A stretch of 64,000 nt of DNA from Absidia repens. Lineage: Eukaryota > Mucoromycota > Mucoromycetes > Mucorales > Cunninghamellaceae. Below are positions 12,263 through 24,465 of the stretch, one piece after another (within the stretch, counting starts at the first letter, position 1; each line of letters opens with the position of its first letter). The notes beneath the pieces were generated by a model. It ran no database searches. It was not told the DNA's origin and was given only the letters and a program-made list of their open reading frames with translations. A program made the position numbers and the translations under genes. Where the stretch lies: positions 62,001 to 126,000 of the forward strand of contig MCGE01000030.1 of assembly GCA_002105175.1 (NCBI GenBank), in the 5' to 3' direction.

Positions 12263-13149
12263 GACAATGACTGTGATTTAAAGCAAAAGTGAAAAAAGAA
12301 GCAAAAAAATAAAAAATAAACAAGCGGAGCCTGTTTTTTAAAAAAGAATACCCATGATTGTCAGAAATCTATAGTGTAAGACTGATTTTCATCTTCGGCA
12401 TCATCGATCCTTCTTATTCTCTATACATCCGCCTCGCCTTTTGGTAAATATAAATTGTGCTATATTTGATCACTTTAAAACAACTTCTTGTTTGGGCCTT
12501 ACAAAAGCCTATACTCACAGCCCATTGTAAATAATTCAAACCCCCCGCACAGGTCCTATTTTCTCCAAACATGGTAATTCCCTGTACCTGGCATGCTCCG
12601 CTTTGTCCATCATCGTATTTCCTAATTCCATATCATATAGCGCAGTTCAGCGAGAACGTAAAAAACGTTGGATGTCACGGAAAATTCGAAAAATATAGTA
12701 TTTATTTAGCAATAGCATTGAAGTTTGAATCGCACAATATAAACCTAAAAAGAGGCAAGGTCCAGGACATTCCCATTCTTACAGTCTCAAATTCAAAAAA
12801 TAAAGGACTTTACGGGATTTAAGCATTCCGACGCTTGCAAAAACAACAAAAACTCTAATGGGTGCCAGAGGGTTGTTGTTATTGAAGCGTGGGTTTTGAT
12901 GGGATGAGATTAAACACCCACCGTATTGACGCTTTTAATGGGCGACAGCTCGAGTGGGGTTTTATCTGTGGTGCGGGAATGGGGAGAGAGGTAGAGAATG
13001 GGTATCAATACCTAGTCCATTTCGCACTTTGTTGGGCATCTTCTCAGAGATTCGTTGATTTTCGTTCGGGTCTTTGTGGGTAGGGGGTTATTATCATTAT
13101 TATGACAAACAATGAATTGATGCATGCAATATGTCTAATCATGCGAAGA
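12263..13149. other. Intergenic, no gene seen
   Basis: 5' flank of the seryl-tRNA synthetase gene and AT-rich DNA. Short open stretches at 12571-13083 have no recognisable content. Confidence 0.45.
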
Positions 13150-14340
13150 CTATAATATTTTATAAGGAAGATTACACTGGTGACAATGCCTAGGTTCATT
13201 AGTATTGATTGATAGAGTAACAATATCCCTACGTTTCATATTAAATGATTCAGCGCTGCTAAGCCGTCGTTTGGGTGTTTTGAGGGGGAAAGGGATGAAC
13301 TGAAGTGGACAAAGTGGGCGAATTAGAAAGCAGGTACTCGATAAGATACTCACACAAGATCAACAATGACGAAATTCTCACTATTACATGGGTCATAGGA
13401 TAGTTAACTAATAAAAAGAAATATTTTATTGAAGTATACTGATAGGTACTAAACTAAAGACGAGAGGTTCATTGTCACAGGAGATCTAATGGAGGTAGTA
13501 TGTAGGGAATTAACAGGAAGATAATGGAAGTTCAGAGGAATGGTCAGCTCTAATCTAAAGGCACTATCGCAGAAAGATACCTAATATACTGCGCAGGGTG
13601 TAATAAGACTGAACGAACATTCGTTATTGAAGCACACCAAAGGTCTACTGTAATCAAAAGGGTGATGGTAGTATAAAAAGGATCTATTGTACAAGACATG
13701 AGAGAGAATTAGGGAATATTTTTCATTAAATCATGTAAAAAAAAAAAGGACATATTTTATTGAACAGTATTAATTGAGATGTTGATACAAACTATGACAC
13801 ATTAACACTAAACTAAGCTAATGACAACTTCAAAAAACCAGCTAATGGTGCCTTCAGATCCTGAATTCAAAATGGAAGGGTTTCCCCATGCATCTTGTAA
13901 TCCCTGAGCTGAAAACCCTTCTAAACTAGTCCTAATACTAATCTAAGATCATCACGACTTCAAAAAAGTTGACTGACGAAAAAAAAGAAAAAGAAGAAGG
14001 GAAAGAAGAAAGAGAGCGGTAAAAAATAAAAACGGGAGAGTAAATAAAAAAAAATCCATGTGAGCGGAATATGAAATGGGTTTTTGATTCTTCGAAGCGA
14101 TTATTGTTTTGCCCACTAGAAGGAAGCTCCCCGTTTATTCTTTTTTCGAACAATTAACATCATCAAGATTGTGGTTAACGTCTTACTGACATAGCTGCGA
14201 TAATTTTTAAATGGCAGCATGGCTATTCTATTCTCTTGATGCCGCTGCAGCCAGCTTGGACCAATTCGACCTAATCAATTTACCCTCTACTGCAAAATAG
14301 TTTGTAGATCACCGTAGAATAACTTACTCTCTTTTATTGG
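13150..14340 (-). repeat. Interspersed repeat family, copy D (long)
   Basis: Reverse-oriented copy. The conserved core lies at about 13780-13975 (on the plus strand: CTTGTAATCCCTGAGCTG, then CTTCTAAACTAGTCCTAA). AATAAA-like boxes occur on the minus strand near 13752, 13722, 13625 and 13418, with spacings close to multiples of 100 bp. The outer parts match the copy at 30480-32170: ACGTTTCATATTAA near 13230 versus 30736, and CAATTCGRCCTAAT near 14263 versus 32092. This makes a diverged unit of about 1.2 kb. A minus ORF at 13150-13353 ends with HCHQCNLP, which could be a worn coding remnant. Confidence 0.7.
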
Positions 14341-15203
14341 TGTCATGAAAAGTATTATAATCAGGCGACATAATTTACTTTACTTGTTATAACGCATATA
14401 TATATTCAAATAAAAAAATGTCTTGGCGTTTTGCTACCATACGTTTATGTAGCTCGTCTTGTCGAATATGTATACTGGCATTGTCCCTTACATCGTATGT
14501 GCATGTAGAAAAAAGCGCAACCGTAAAGTACGGAGTGGCTTCGACCAACAGTTGTGATTAGCGGTCCGTCAAAGGTGCTATACTCAACTGTGCTATACTC
14601 GAGTCCAAAAAATAATGATGAGGGGTTTCTTGAGTGGCTTTAAAAAATGATCCTAGTTGGGGCATGAAAAAAATAGAATGAAGCACATTGGAAAGTTCTG
14701 ACGAGAAAGCATTTGTTGAATCACAATTGACATAGATTGAATTTCTTCACCCACGCTACATATTCTTGAAAAAAAAAAAGACATTCTCATGCTCAAAGGC
14801 TGCATGACCAAGTATTGACTTTTATGCTATGATTACGCCCAATGGGAAAACGATTCCATGGGAAACTCGAACAAAATGAATCGACAAGATCAGTAATAGT
14901 ACAAACGATCATGAATTCATTACAGACATAGCACAAATTTTATCAAAACAATGTGCCGTATTCGTAAAATAAAATATCATGCTATACTTCTATATTAAAA
15001 CCATGTACAAAGACAACATCCAAAAAATCATATGATATTACAACAAAATAGGATGAGTATCATCCTTTTTTTCTTTTATTTCATCAAAATACAATAATTC
15101 ACAAAAATCTAACACACTAAAGTATATACTATACTATACTATACATTTCTAACTAGAAAAAAAAATACTAAAAAAAACAGTCTAAGAGTCCAAATTCGCC
15201 TTC
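14341..15203. other. Intergenic, 3' flank of phosphoglycerate mutase
   Basis: AT-rich, with poly(A) runs and a short TATAC repeat near 15123-15145. No gene seen. Confidence 0.45.
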
Positions 15204-16905
15204 TTAGTTTTCCTTCAACAAGCTGTGGCCAGTCATTTCCTTTGGCACATCTAGACCCATAACACGGAGGATAGTAGGAGCGACATCACACAAGGCGGCC
15301 TTTTCGTCCTTGACAAATGAATAACCCTTGTCAGAGGCCATGACAAATGGCACGGGGTTGCATGTATGGGCAGTGAAAGGACTCTTTCCATCATCAGACA
15401 ACATCTTTTCGGCATTACCGTGATCAGCAGTAACAAACAAAACGTAACCATGCTTCTTGCAAGCGTCGTAGATGGTACCAATAGCAGCATCAGTGGCATG
15501 GACGGCCTTGAGCGCAGCTTCATAAACACCAGTATGACCCACCATGTCAGGAGGAGCGAAGTTGCACATCACGAAGGGATACTTGCCAGAGGCGATTTCT
15601 TCAGCCACGCGGTCAGCGACAGGTTGGGCACTCATTTCAGGTTGCAGATCATAGGTAGCCACCTTGGGGGAGGGGATCAAACCACGTTCTTCTTGGTTGA
15701 ATTGAGCTTCGGAACCACCGTTGAAGAAGAAAGTGACATGGGCATATTTTTCAGTTTCAGCAATATGCATTTGGGGAATATCGTTTTTGCCAAGCCATTC
15801 AGCCAACACGTTGTCCATTTCTTGAGCAGGGAAGGCGACCTTGAAGGGGAAATCGGCCTTGTATTGAGTCATGGTGAAGATTTCAATGTTTTTGGGCACA
15901 TCACCTTTGCAAGGACAAGGGGCAATACCAAGAGCTTGAGTAATTTCACGCATACGGTCGGAGCGGAAGTTAAAGCAGAAAAGAGTATCATTTTCTTGCA
16001 CGGTTCCTTCAGCATCCAAAATGATAGGCTTCAAGAATTCATCAGTTTCGCCGTTTTCGTATCGTTTTTCCACGGCCTTGATAGCATCATCTTCCTTGTC
16101 ACCCTTTCCATAGAGAATGGCATCGAATCCATATTGCACACGTTCCCAGCGTTTGTCACGATCCATAGCATAGTAGCGACCAGTGATAGTGGCGATCTTA
16201 CCATAGTTGATTTCCTTGATGGTATCTTGGAGCTTGGCCAAGTACTTGGTGATAGATTTGGGAGCAGTATCACGACCATCACCGAAACAATGAATGTAAG
16301 CTTCAGGGACACCAGCTTCCTTTGCAGCCTTGAGCAATTCAATAAGATGATCGATGTGAGAATGGACACCGCCATCAGAAAGGAGACCCAAAAAGTGAAG
16401 ACGACCGTTTCCATTCTTCGCCCGTTCAAAAGCAACCTTGATATTTTCAACTGATCCGAATTCATGATTATCCATGGCCAAATCGATACGTACAATATCC
16501 TATCATAATTTTTTTTAAAAAAAGAAGGTAAGAATCATATGATCTAACTCGCCCACCCCCCCCGGTCAACTATATTTTTGTTGGGTGTATTTTATTTTTG
16601 AACCCAGAAAAACAAGAAAAACAGCAGCATACCTGATAGACAACACGACCAGCACCAATATTCAAATGGCCTACTTCAGAGTTACCCATCAAACCAGTAG
16701 GAAGACCAACACTTCGGCCATGCGCATGAATATCTTCATAAGCTTGTTCCTTTTCCAATTGATCCATTACAGGTGTTTCAGCGTTACGAATGGTATCACC
16801 GTTGGCAAACTTTTCTTCAGCAACACCCCATCCGTCAATACAGATTAAACACACCTTTTCCTTAGGAGTTTGTTTTTCTTTAGGATCTTGTCCACCGCCA
16901 GGCAT
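15204..16905 (-). CDS. gpmI: 2,3-bisphosphoglycerate-independent phosphoglycerate mutase
   Basis: Two exons (16905-16633 and 16499-15204) give 522 residues, normal for iPGM. Metal-binding D24 is in CLICIDGWG and the phosphorylated Ser is S76 in GLMGNSEVGH. Later metal ligands appear in NFAPPDMVGHTG and TADHGNAEKM. Other family blocks include LSDGGVHSH, FGDGRDTAPKS, ATITGRYYAMDRDKRWER, FNFRSDRMREI and FFFNGGSEAQF. It interconverts 3- and 2-phosphoglycerate in glycolysis and gluconeogenesis using Mn2+ or similar metals. Codon use is strongly biased (C/G-ending codons and repeated GGTGTC-type choices), as expected for a highly expressed gene. The bias leaves a long open frame on the opposite strand, which I do not count as a gene. 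Confidence 0.97.
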
Positions 16906-18978
16906 TGTTTGCTGTATTAATAAATGAGTAATAAAATAAAAGTAGAGAAGGAAAAGAAAAAAAAAACCAGGGGAAAGGAAATTAAAAAAAAATATTTAGA
17001 TCGCGTTTGGTGGGGACCACCGTCGGCATTTTAAAAATCAAAGAAAACCTCAACAATTTTTTACCAAGGCATGGCATATAGCATGAAAAACTAAAGCAAT
17101 GCATAAAGACCGTGTTGGCTCATGTGATGACTTCCATCTTTTTATGTCAACACTGAATTACAATTAATTATTTGCTTAAATCTAGGTGGTAAATTAGAAT
17201 TTGAAAGTAGACACCATGATCCATTGTTTCCTTTTTGCCTGAACAAGCTTTGTCTGAAAAGGGGGGAGCGAGAAATAATAATCATGGTAATTTCCCAGTA
17301 AGAAAAAAAACAACAACTAAGAACAAGGTCAAATGATGATGACAAGCTAATCTATTGATAATTTAAGGTACACTGGTTGTATGACAGCATTGGTATTCGT
17401 GTGAACAATGTCATCAATGCTAAGAACCCGATAGCTAAACATTTGTATTCATTCTTAAATTCAAAAATGATCATCCTTTTCCAGATAAAGAAAAAAAAAA
17501 ACTCGGTATGATGCGATTCAATAACAGAATGAAGATCATATTATAATTTTTCCATGCTATGATAGTGTATGCAGTATTCTACATATGTAAGCATAACACC
17601 GTTTATACAGAGCCATCATCATCATCTTCACATGGGATGATGCTAACCTTCCCGCATCATTCAAAAGATCCCGAATGAATATAAACTACCGGGAAATGAT
17701 AACTGATTTCTCTTGTTTTCTCCTGAAAGTTGCCTTCATCTTATTTATAAACTGTGATTAGCCTGCCTTTTATGGGCAAAAAGAATGCTATCAGCATCAC
17801 AGACCATGTATGGTTATTAACTTGGTATAGCCTTTACTGATTTAGCACTTCCTCGGGTAGGATGATCGACGCTATCATATAGCACCATAACCCTTTTTTC
17901 CTTCTTTTTATTTTTATTTTGTCACGATAAAAAATAGAAAAATGGAGGAACAAGGTTTGGTGCCAGTCCATTGGACCTTATTGATGATTGGTAACAAAAT
18001 GCTTCAATGGCGAAGTCGGAGTCGCACCATACCTTCTCATGTGAGTGCGTGATATGTAACTGTATCTCTGAATTAAAGAAGAGAGAAAAAAAAATAGACT
18101 TCATATGAATATTCCCAGACAAATAACATTGCATAGACTCTATTTTATGAATAAAATCATTTTTATTTTATTTTACTGTTGCTATTCGATTATTCAACCC
18201 CTGAAATAAAAGGGTGGCGGTGATTGAAATGAGCAAAGCACAATTGACAAGGACAAATGGGATGTATACCGAGAGGTAATCAACCAATCATACTAAATGA
18301 CGATTTTTGTATGGTGCAAAAAACTATCTATTTGTGTAACCTCTAACTAAGATAAGTCAAATGGAGTTCAGTGGTGTGAAAAAAAGGATATCTTGCGCGA
18401 TAGGACCGACTCAAATTACCCACATATTAGATACTTGGATAGATTTGGTTTTTCTTTTTAAATTTAGAATAGTTTCCTGTCATTATCATTTATCACAAAA
18501 ATGCTTGTTTCAAAAAAAACATTGTTGAACAAAATTCATAATGAATGAATGGTGGTGATTGGTTGTCGGGAAAACCTCCATCTCACTCTTTTTTCGATTT
18601 TGACATTTATCAATAATTGATCGAAATAACCTGCTTATCAAAAACTGCCTAGTTCTTTGGATGTCTGATGTGCCACCTTAAAAATAATTGTACCTCAATA
18701 TATTTATCGACTAAAAAGCGATCTACCTGGGGAGTCGATAAATATATACTAATAATAATAATAATAATGATAATAATAATAATAAAATAATAATAATGGA
18801 GAACATTCACTCCATCCCGACTTCTTTTTAAATGCCGCAGATAAAATGAGATAACGTGCAACAGTGGGTGGTGTTACCTTTTTGCCTATTTTAAAATGAA
18901 GAGGGGAAAAAAAATACTTTCCCACCTTTTTTTCCCTCCCTTTCCTCACTTTTTCTTATACTATTTTCCTTCTTTTTC

Positions 18979-18981
<3 letters not shown>
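16906..18981. other. Intergenic between divergent genes
   Basis: Two kilobases with no supported gene. It holds the promoter of the phosphoglycerate mutase gene at the left and the upstream region of the transcription factor gene at the right, including an AAT microsatellite at about 18750-18797. Short open frames at 17142-17345 and 17922-18134 have no recognisable content. Confidence 0.5.
18750..18797. repeat. AAT trinucleotide microsatellite
   Basis: Imperfect run of AAT units with one TGA-type interruption, about 220 bp before the transcription factor start codon. Confidence 0.85.
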
Positions 18982-19010
<29 letters not shown>

Positions 19011-19015
19011 GAAGC

Positions 19016-21508
19016 ATGCCTTTTGATACTGTTGAACATTCTCATAAGCGGCTACGTTGTGATGGCTTTTGGGAGAATCCCGAAGATGCTGGATACCAAT
19101 TCGCGCCTACTTCTCATATTTGGGACACTCAACCATTCGAATCACATTCACCACCAGCAAACAACTCTCTTGATATAAACCAATGGAAACCAAATTCAAT
19201 GAACGGATATCAAGCCCCTTTTCACAAAATCAACACAGACTACTTGGCATTGCAGCGACAACGAAAAATATCGACTCCTTCTCAATTCTCCTCCTCACCC
19301 ACTTCTGACTACGACGTTTTGACCTCACCCACTTTTTACTCTTCACCAACTACTGCTGTTTCACAAGAGGATGCTGATACTTATTCTACTGCCACAACTA
19401 CAACTACCACTGCTACCAACACATCAACCTCGACTTCAACCTCACTCTCATCCGTCTCGTCTTCTACTGCTACCACTGAGCTTTGCCGTGTACGAGATAT
19501 TCTCAACAAATGCAGCATCGCTTATACCTCCACTGGTGTCAACGTCGAAGCTAAAGTGTCCAATGCTACCGAATTACGATCACTTGTCGATGCCTTCAGT
19601 AAGCTTTGTCCTTCTATTCCAACCCCTGTACCGAACAACCATCATCATCATCAACATCAACAACAGCAAACCGTCTCATCACTATCTACACCAACAGGCA
19701 TCACACTGTATCGCAACAAACTCTATAAATCCAAGCCTGTCAACTTTTTCGCCAGTGTCTGCAACCTTAGCCATATGATCCTTCCATCGTCCTCCCGGTC
19801 GAAATCTCTATCACTACGACAAATCGGGGATGCTTGTATTGAAACCTATTTTACTTGCTGGGTGCGCAACTCACCCATCATTAACAAATCCGAATTTATG
19901 TCCTGGTACCATGCCGAACCGGATCCTATGAATAGTCTGATTGTGAATGCCATATGTGCTCTAGTATTCGCCCACACTGTCAACCATCATACAAAACCTG
20001 GACTGGAAATATTCAAACATGATCAAGATCTGGTGCTGCAGCAAAAGGACCTCTTTTTTGATCGGGCACGAAATTCCTTGGAAATCTATTTTGACTCTCC
20101 TGACCGGTGGACTGTGGCGGCCCTTCTATTTATGAGCTGTACTGCTGAACCTGACCGTCGGCACCACTATTCTGGAATGGCCACTTGTGCTCTCTTGGAA
20201 CTGGATATTTATCCTAGAATGGTGGATGATGACAATGACTCTTTTGAAAAGGAAATGGATACTCGCTTATGGTGGTTTGCTTGGTCAATTGACTTTTATC
20301 TGTAAGTAAATACTGAATTTCCTACCCTCCTAACTTGCCAGCTAAAATTTGACTTTAATCTCCCTTGTATATATTATACTCATAGATATTCAACCGGTGT
20401 TCCAAGGAATACTCCTCTAACCAATCGAAAGGGTCAGGTGGACATGCCAAGAATATATGAAGAAGATATTGATGAAGTCGAACACGGCGTTTTGGCTGAT
20501 ATTCATTGTTTGAAATGGTGGAAATTCCAATCTGATGTGATCGCCGATGTATACGAACAAGACAACATGACAGCTGAACAATTGCGACAGTATGATGATC
20601 AACTTCTCCAAATGTATCAAGAACTACCACGTTATCTCCAACTGGATAGTGGATTTGTTTATGGGTGTGATGATCTCTTTATGGTGTGTGTCCGTGTCAA
20701 CATTGAGTTCAATGCCACGCGAATTATTCTGCACATGCCGTTTTTGCCGGATGCCACCAATCTTCATCCAACACCAGTGGCTCTCCAATCACTAAATGTA
20801 TGCCTCAAGACGGCTCTGATCCAACTCCGAACCATCAGCTCTTGCAATGAAGATAGTCGACGATGCGCATTTGATCGCGATGAACTTTGGCGTGCCGGTG
20901 AACTGATCTCCCTTAGCATGGATGTTTACCGCAATTGCTCCTCCCCAACCGACCGCGATATTCTTTTAAAAGATATCCGTATGGATGATTATACTTTTGG
21001 ATTACACAAGGCCTTGTCCATCATGCAAGCATCCTCGGAATTCAAGATGGGCCGCCAGGACTGGGTACAAGTCAGCGATTGGCTAAAGGATGAAATCAAT
21101 AGACACAATCAATTGGATACCGCAACCACTCTTCATCATCAGCAGTCTTCACATGATTTCAGCATGCCTATCAAGAAAGAGATCGACCTTCCATCATCAG
21201 CATCAGCATTATCATCATCACCACTTGATTCAACCTCATTATCTCTCTCTGTCATGTCCTTCCCACCAGCATCAACATCATCATCACCACAGCAACGACA
21301 ACCAACCGTTACAGAAGTCACAGCAAACAGAAAAGCATCAACCTCAACATCATCTTCCGATTTTATTTCCTTTTGTCCAACTAATAGAAAACAATCCTTG
21401 TCAACCAAGAAACAACCATCTCAACGTCAGCAAGCAGCAAGATTCCGATATTTTAATCCACGCACAATGAACAAGTTTTTATTCATTGATGATCACCCTC
21501 TCTTGTAA
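19016..21508 (+). CDS. Fungal-specific transcription factor domain protein without visible zinc cluster
   Basis: Two exons (19016-20301, 20386-21508) give 802 residues. Residues ~1-230 are Ser/Thr/Pro-rich with poly-Thr, poly-Ser and His/Gln runs. The middle (~240-560) matches the fungal transcription factor middle homology region: IGDACIETYFTCWVRNSPII, FFDRARNSLEIYFDSPDRWT, ALLFMSCTAEPDRRHHYSGM and TRLWWFAWSIDFYLYSTGVP. The C-terminus is again Ser-rich. Such proteins normally start with a Zn2Cys6 DNA-binding cluster; none is seen in the coding sequence or in the ~800 bp upstream that I read. The start codon sits directly after a ~30-base T run, so an upstream exon cannot be excluded. Likely a nuclear regulator, perhaps acting through a partner. 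Confidence 0.85.
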
Positions 21509-21919
21509 CTTTTACCTTTTTATATTTGTCTTATGTATTTACTACTTATTTATTATATGTATTCTATCATTAGTTTATTACCCTATTCCATTACAGTCAT
21601 TATTATTGTTTATTAGTATTAGTATTAGTATTAGTTTTAGTTTTTTTTTATTTTTTTATTTAAATATTTATTTATTATCTTTACATCCATATCCACATCC
21701 ATCTTTCTATTTTTATGATACCACTCCTAATAAATACAAATCTTCTTTGGATATCATCGACTCATTACTTTTTACATCTTGTCTGCCTTTTTTCTGGAGG
21801 GAGAGTGGTTGAACAAGAGTGGGGATTACCCTATATAGATGTTAGGAGTACAAACCAACAGTCGCGATATCAACTGGAAAACGAAATTACATCGCTATTG
21901 TGGGTAATATAGTTATTCT
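21509..21919. other. 3' flank of transcription factor gene
   Basis: AT-rich sequence with a short ATTAGT repeat near 21616-21640. No gene seen. Confidence 0.45.
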
Positions 21920-22143
21920 GATGTGTGTAGCCATGCTATATATAGCAATGCAACAACTTTTTGGAATATTATTTTGTGGCTTTTTCATCAAAATGAAAAA
22001 GGCTATTAGGGTAATGGTGCCAGAAGGAAGGGCGCCACAGAAAATATTTCAAAACCCGCACACATGATTTTTATTGATCGCTTAACCTCTTTTTTTTTTT
22101 TCTATTCTTTTTCTTTTTTTTCCTGCTCTCTTTTCATTCTGTT

Positions 22144-22206
<63 letters not shown>

Positions 22207-22600
22207 CTCTTCACCTCCAACTTCTTCGAGATTATGGTGACCTTAGATTAGTGTCAGGACTAGTTTAGAAGGGGTTTCAACTCAGGGATTACAAGATTCA
22301 TGGGGAAACCCTTTCATTTTGGATTTAGGATCGGGGACCACCATTAGTTGCCTTTTGGAACCCCTTCATTAGCTTAGTTTAGTGTTAGTGTGTCATAGTT
22401 TGTATCAACATTTCAGTGAAGTATCTTTTTTTTTTTTTTTTTCTTACTTCAATGAGAAATGTCCCGTTAGTCTCTCTCATGCCTTATGAAATGGATCCCC
22501 TCTTACCATCACCCGTTTAGATTAGTGTTGACAGTTGTTATTACTTCAATAAATAAATCGATTTATAGTCTTTCTCATGTCTTGTCTGCCTTTGGACAGT
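21920..22600 (+). repeat. Interspersed repeat family, copy B
   Basis: Forward copy. It has a 9-bp inverted repeat CTTTTTCAT/ATGAAAAAG with a 4-base loop (21980-22001), a pyrimidine tract containing 60 consecutive T (22147-22206), the conserved core (about 22220-22410), and AATAAA-like boxes near 22450 (CTTCAATGAGAAATG, one base off) and 22549 (CTTCAATAAATAAA), about 100 bp apart. Each box is preceded or followed by the same words as in other copies (GTCCCRTTAGTCTCTCTCATG; TTTAGATTAGTGTTGACAG). No coding potential. Confidence 0.8.
22147..22206. repeat. Poly(T) tract, 60 bases
   Basis: Uninterrupted run of 60 T inside the pyrimidine-rich part of repeat copy B, the longest homopolymer in the window. 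Confidence 0.95.
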
Positions 22601-22888
22601 GTGTTAGGTTTATTTAAGCCCCAGCAGTTATATCAGCGGTTGCCTTTTTTGTACTGCTTCCCTTTTGTTGTGCTGCCTTCCTTTTTTTCTCCGTCTTCCT
22701 TTTCTTTCCATTCTCTATTCTTCCGATTATTACTTTTTATCACAATTATCTGTCTTATTACTGTTTCCACCTTTTGTCCCTCCCACATCCCCGTTTTTTT
22801 TTTTGTGCCAGTCATATTTTTATATACCAACTAGTCTAGCCATTCATTTTTAAACCTCCACTCACACGCTTATACTGTTTTATGTATC

Positions 22889-24465
22889 ATGTTGAACACC
22901 TATGCCTGGATTTTTATCGTTGGTATAATCGTCTTCTTTGCTATCACGGTCTTCCTTCTATGCTTCACTCGATCTGCTATTCAGCTACCCTTACATTCTG
23001 GTGCTGACGCGGATTTCAATGACTGGCCTGTGGACACTGATCAACTTATTGCTGACTTGCCAGAAGATGCCCGGCTCAGCTATGAACGTTCAAAAGGTAA
23101 AGTCATATTACAATGCGAAACAGAGTGAGGGGGAGGGGCAGAAGATTTTATGTATTGTCTGATTGTGCTAGGCTAAAGGGAATTCAACTCAAGCCAAAAC
23201 AACAAACAAACGTCAAGGGTACGTGTGTGTGGAGAGGGGAGGGGAGTGGAGGGAGATTAGTGTTTAGATGATATTATGTAACATCAAGCACAAGGAAGTA
23301 TACTAATAAATCCGTTATGTATTCTTTTAGTATGGCAAGAACGACACCCTCCCGACAGCGTTCCAACGGATCTCACTACTCATCAGCTTGTGTCAATTCA
23401 AGAAAAGGGTGTATCTGCTTTTGAATTCGATTGGGAGCCGGAATCACAATGCTTTGTGGCTGCGCGTACGGAAGTACAGTTTGTGCACGGTGAATGCAGT
23501 GTCCAAACTAACCTACCACTCCCTCGAAATCAAGAAGTTTATTATTGGGAGGTAGGTCTTTGGATGTGAATTTGTGAGATCCTCATTAGTAACGGAAAAT
23601 GCATGAACTTACCATTTTTTTTTTTTTTTTTTTTTAGGCCAAGATGTTTGAAAAACCAGATACAACTACGGTCTCTGTTGGTGTGGCCACCAAACCTTAT
23701 CCTAGCTGGCGTCTTCCTGGCTGGAATCCGTTTTCGATTGGTTATTTTTCGGACAATGGCTGCAAGTACTTTAGCTCTCCCTTCAATGGAAAACCTTACG
23801 GTCTGACCTTCAATCATGGCGATGTGATTGGTGTGGGCTATCGACATCGGACTGGCACAGTGTTTTTTACTCGAAATGGGCGCAAGCTAGCGGATGCTTA
23901 TACTGGATTAAGGTGGAATCTATTTCCGACAATTGGTGCCAATGGACCCTGCCAAGTACATGTGAACCTAGGCCAAATGGGGTTCGTATTTGTGGAAGCA
24001 AATGTGAAAAAATGGGGTCTGGCGCCATCGCACGGTACACTAGCTCCTCCACCTGCATATGGATTGGAAAACGATACGATTTTACTAGCAGCTGGTACAG
24101 CGTCATCATCTTCCAACAACAATGGCGTACGATCTTCGCAGCGCCAAAGGATTTTGCGACAACATGAATCTACAGCTGACCCTGACGCGGTTTTGATTAC
24201 CCTTGACGAAGAATCGCTACCTACAAATCAGCAGCACGACGAATCGTTTGCAGTACAAATACACCTTCTGAAATGGAGTCTACACAACATAGCCTATCCT
24301 CTTCTCCCAATCCACCACCTTATACATCTGCTTCTCAATCTGCTTCTCCAGCTTCCCCTTCTTCAGACAATAGTGCAGACAATCCTACTGTTACTACTGA
24401 ATCAAATCGTATCACGGATCATCAATTGCAAATCGAACCTACTAGTCAATATTCTTAGACGATAA
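22889..24465 (+). CDS. SSH4: Ssh4-like SPRY-domain membrane protein (Rsp5 adaptor family), 3' frame doubtful
   Basis: Exons 22889-23096, 23331-23551 and 23638-24465. A single N-terminal membrane helix (about residues 4-27), a linker, then a B30.2/SPRY domain from about 142 to 270 (GVATKPYPSWRLPGWNPFS, GYFSDNG, HGDVIGVGYR, VFFTRNGRKL, PTIGANGPCQVHVNLG). This layout matches yeast Ssh4/Ear1, which sort permeases to the vacuole by recruiting the Rsp5 ubiquitin ligase through PPxY motifs. A PPPAY sits at 280-284. As read, the frame continues to 24465 with an unlikely Leu-rich tail (418 residues). The next frame instead gives a Ser/Pro-rich tail with PPPY (24312-24323) and stop at 24456-24458, so a frame break or missed intron between about 24100 and 24270 is likely. 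The family call is firm; the C-terminus is not. Confidence 0.85.

Noticed and set aside
15366..16454. 362-codon open frame on the plus strand
   Set aside because: It lies exactly antisense to the phosphoglycerate mutase exon and has no family features. Strong codon bias in the real gene explains the lack of stops.
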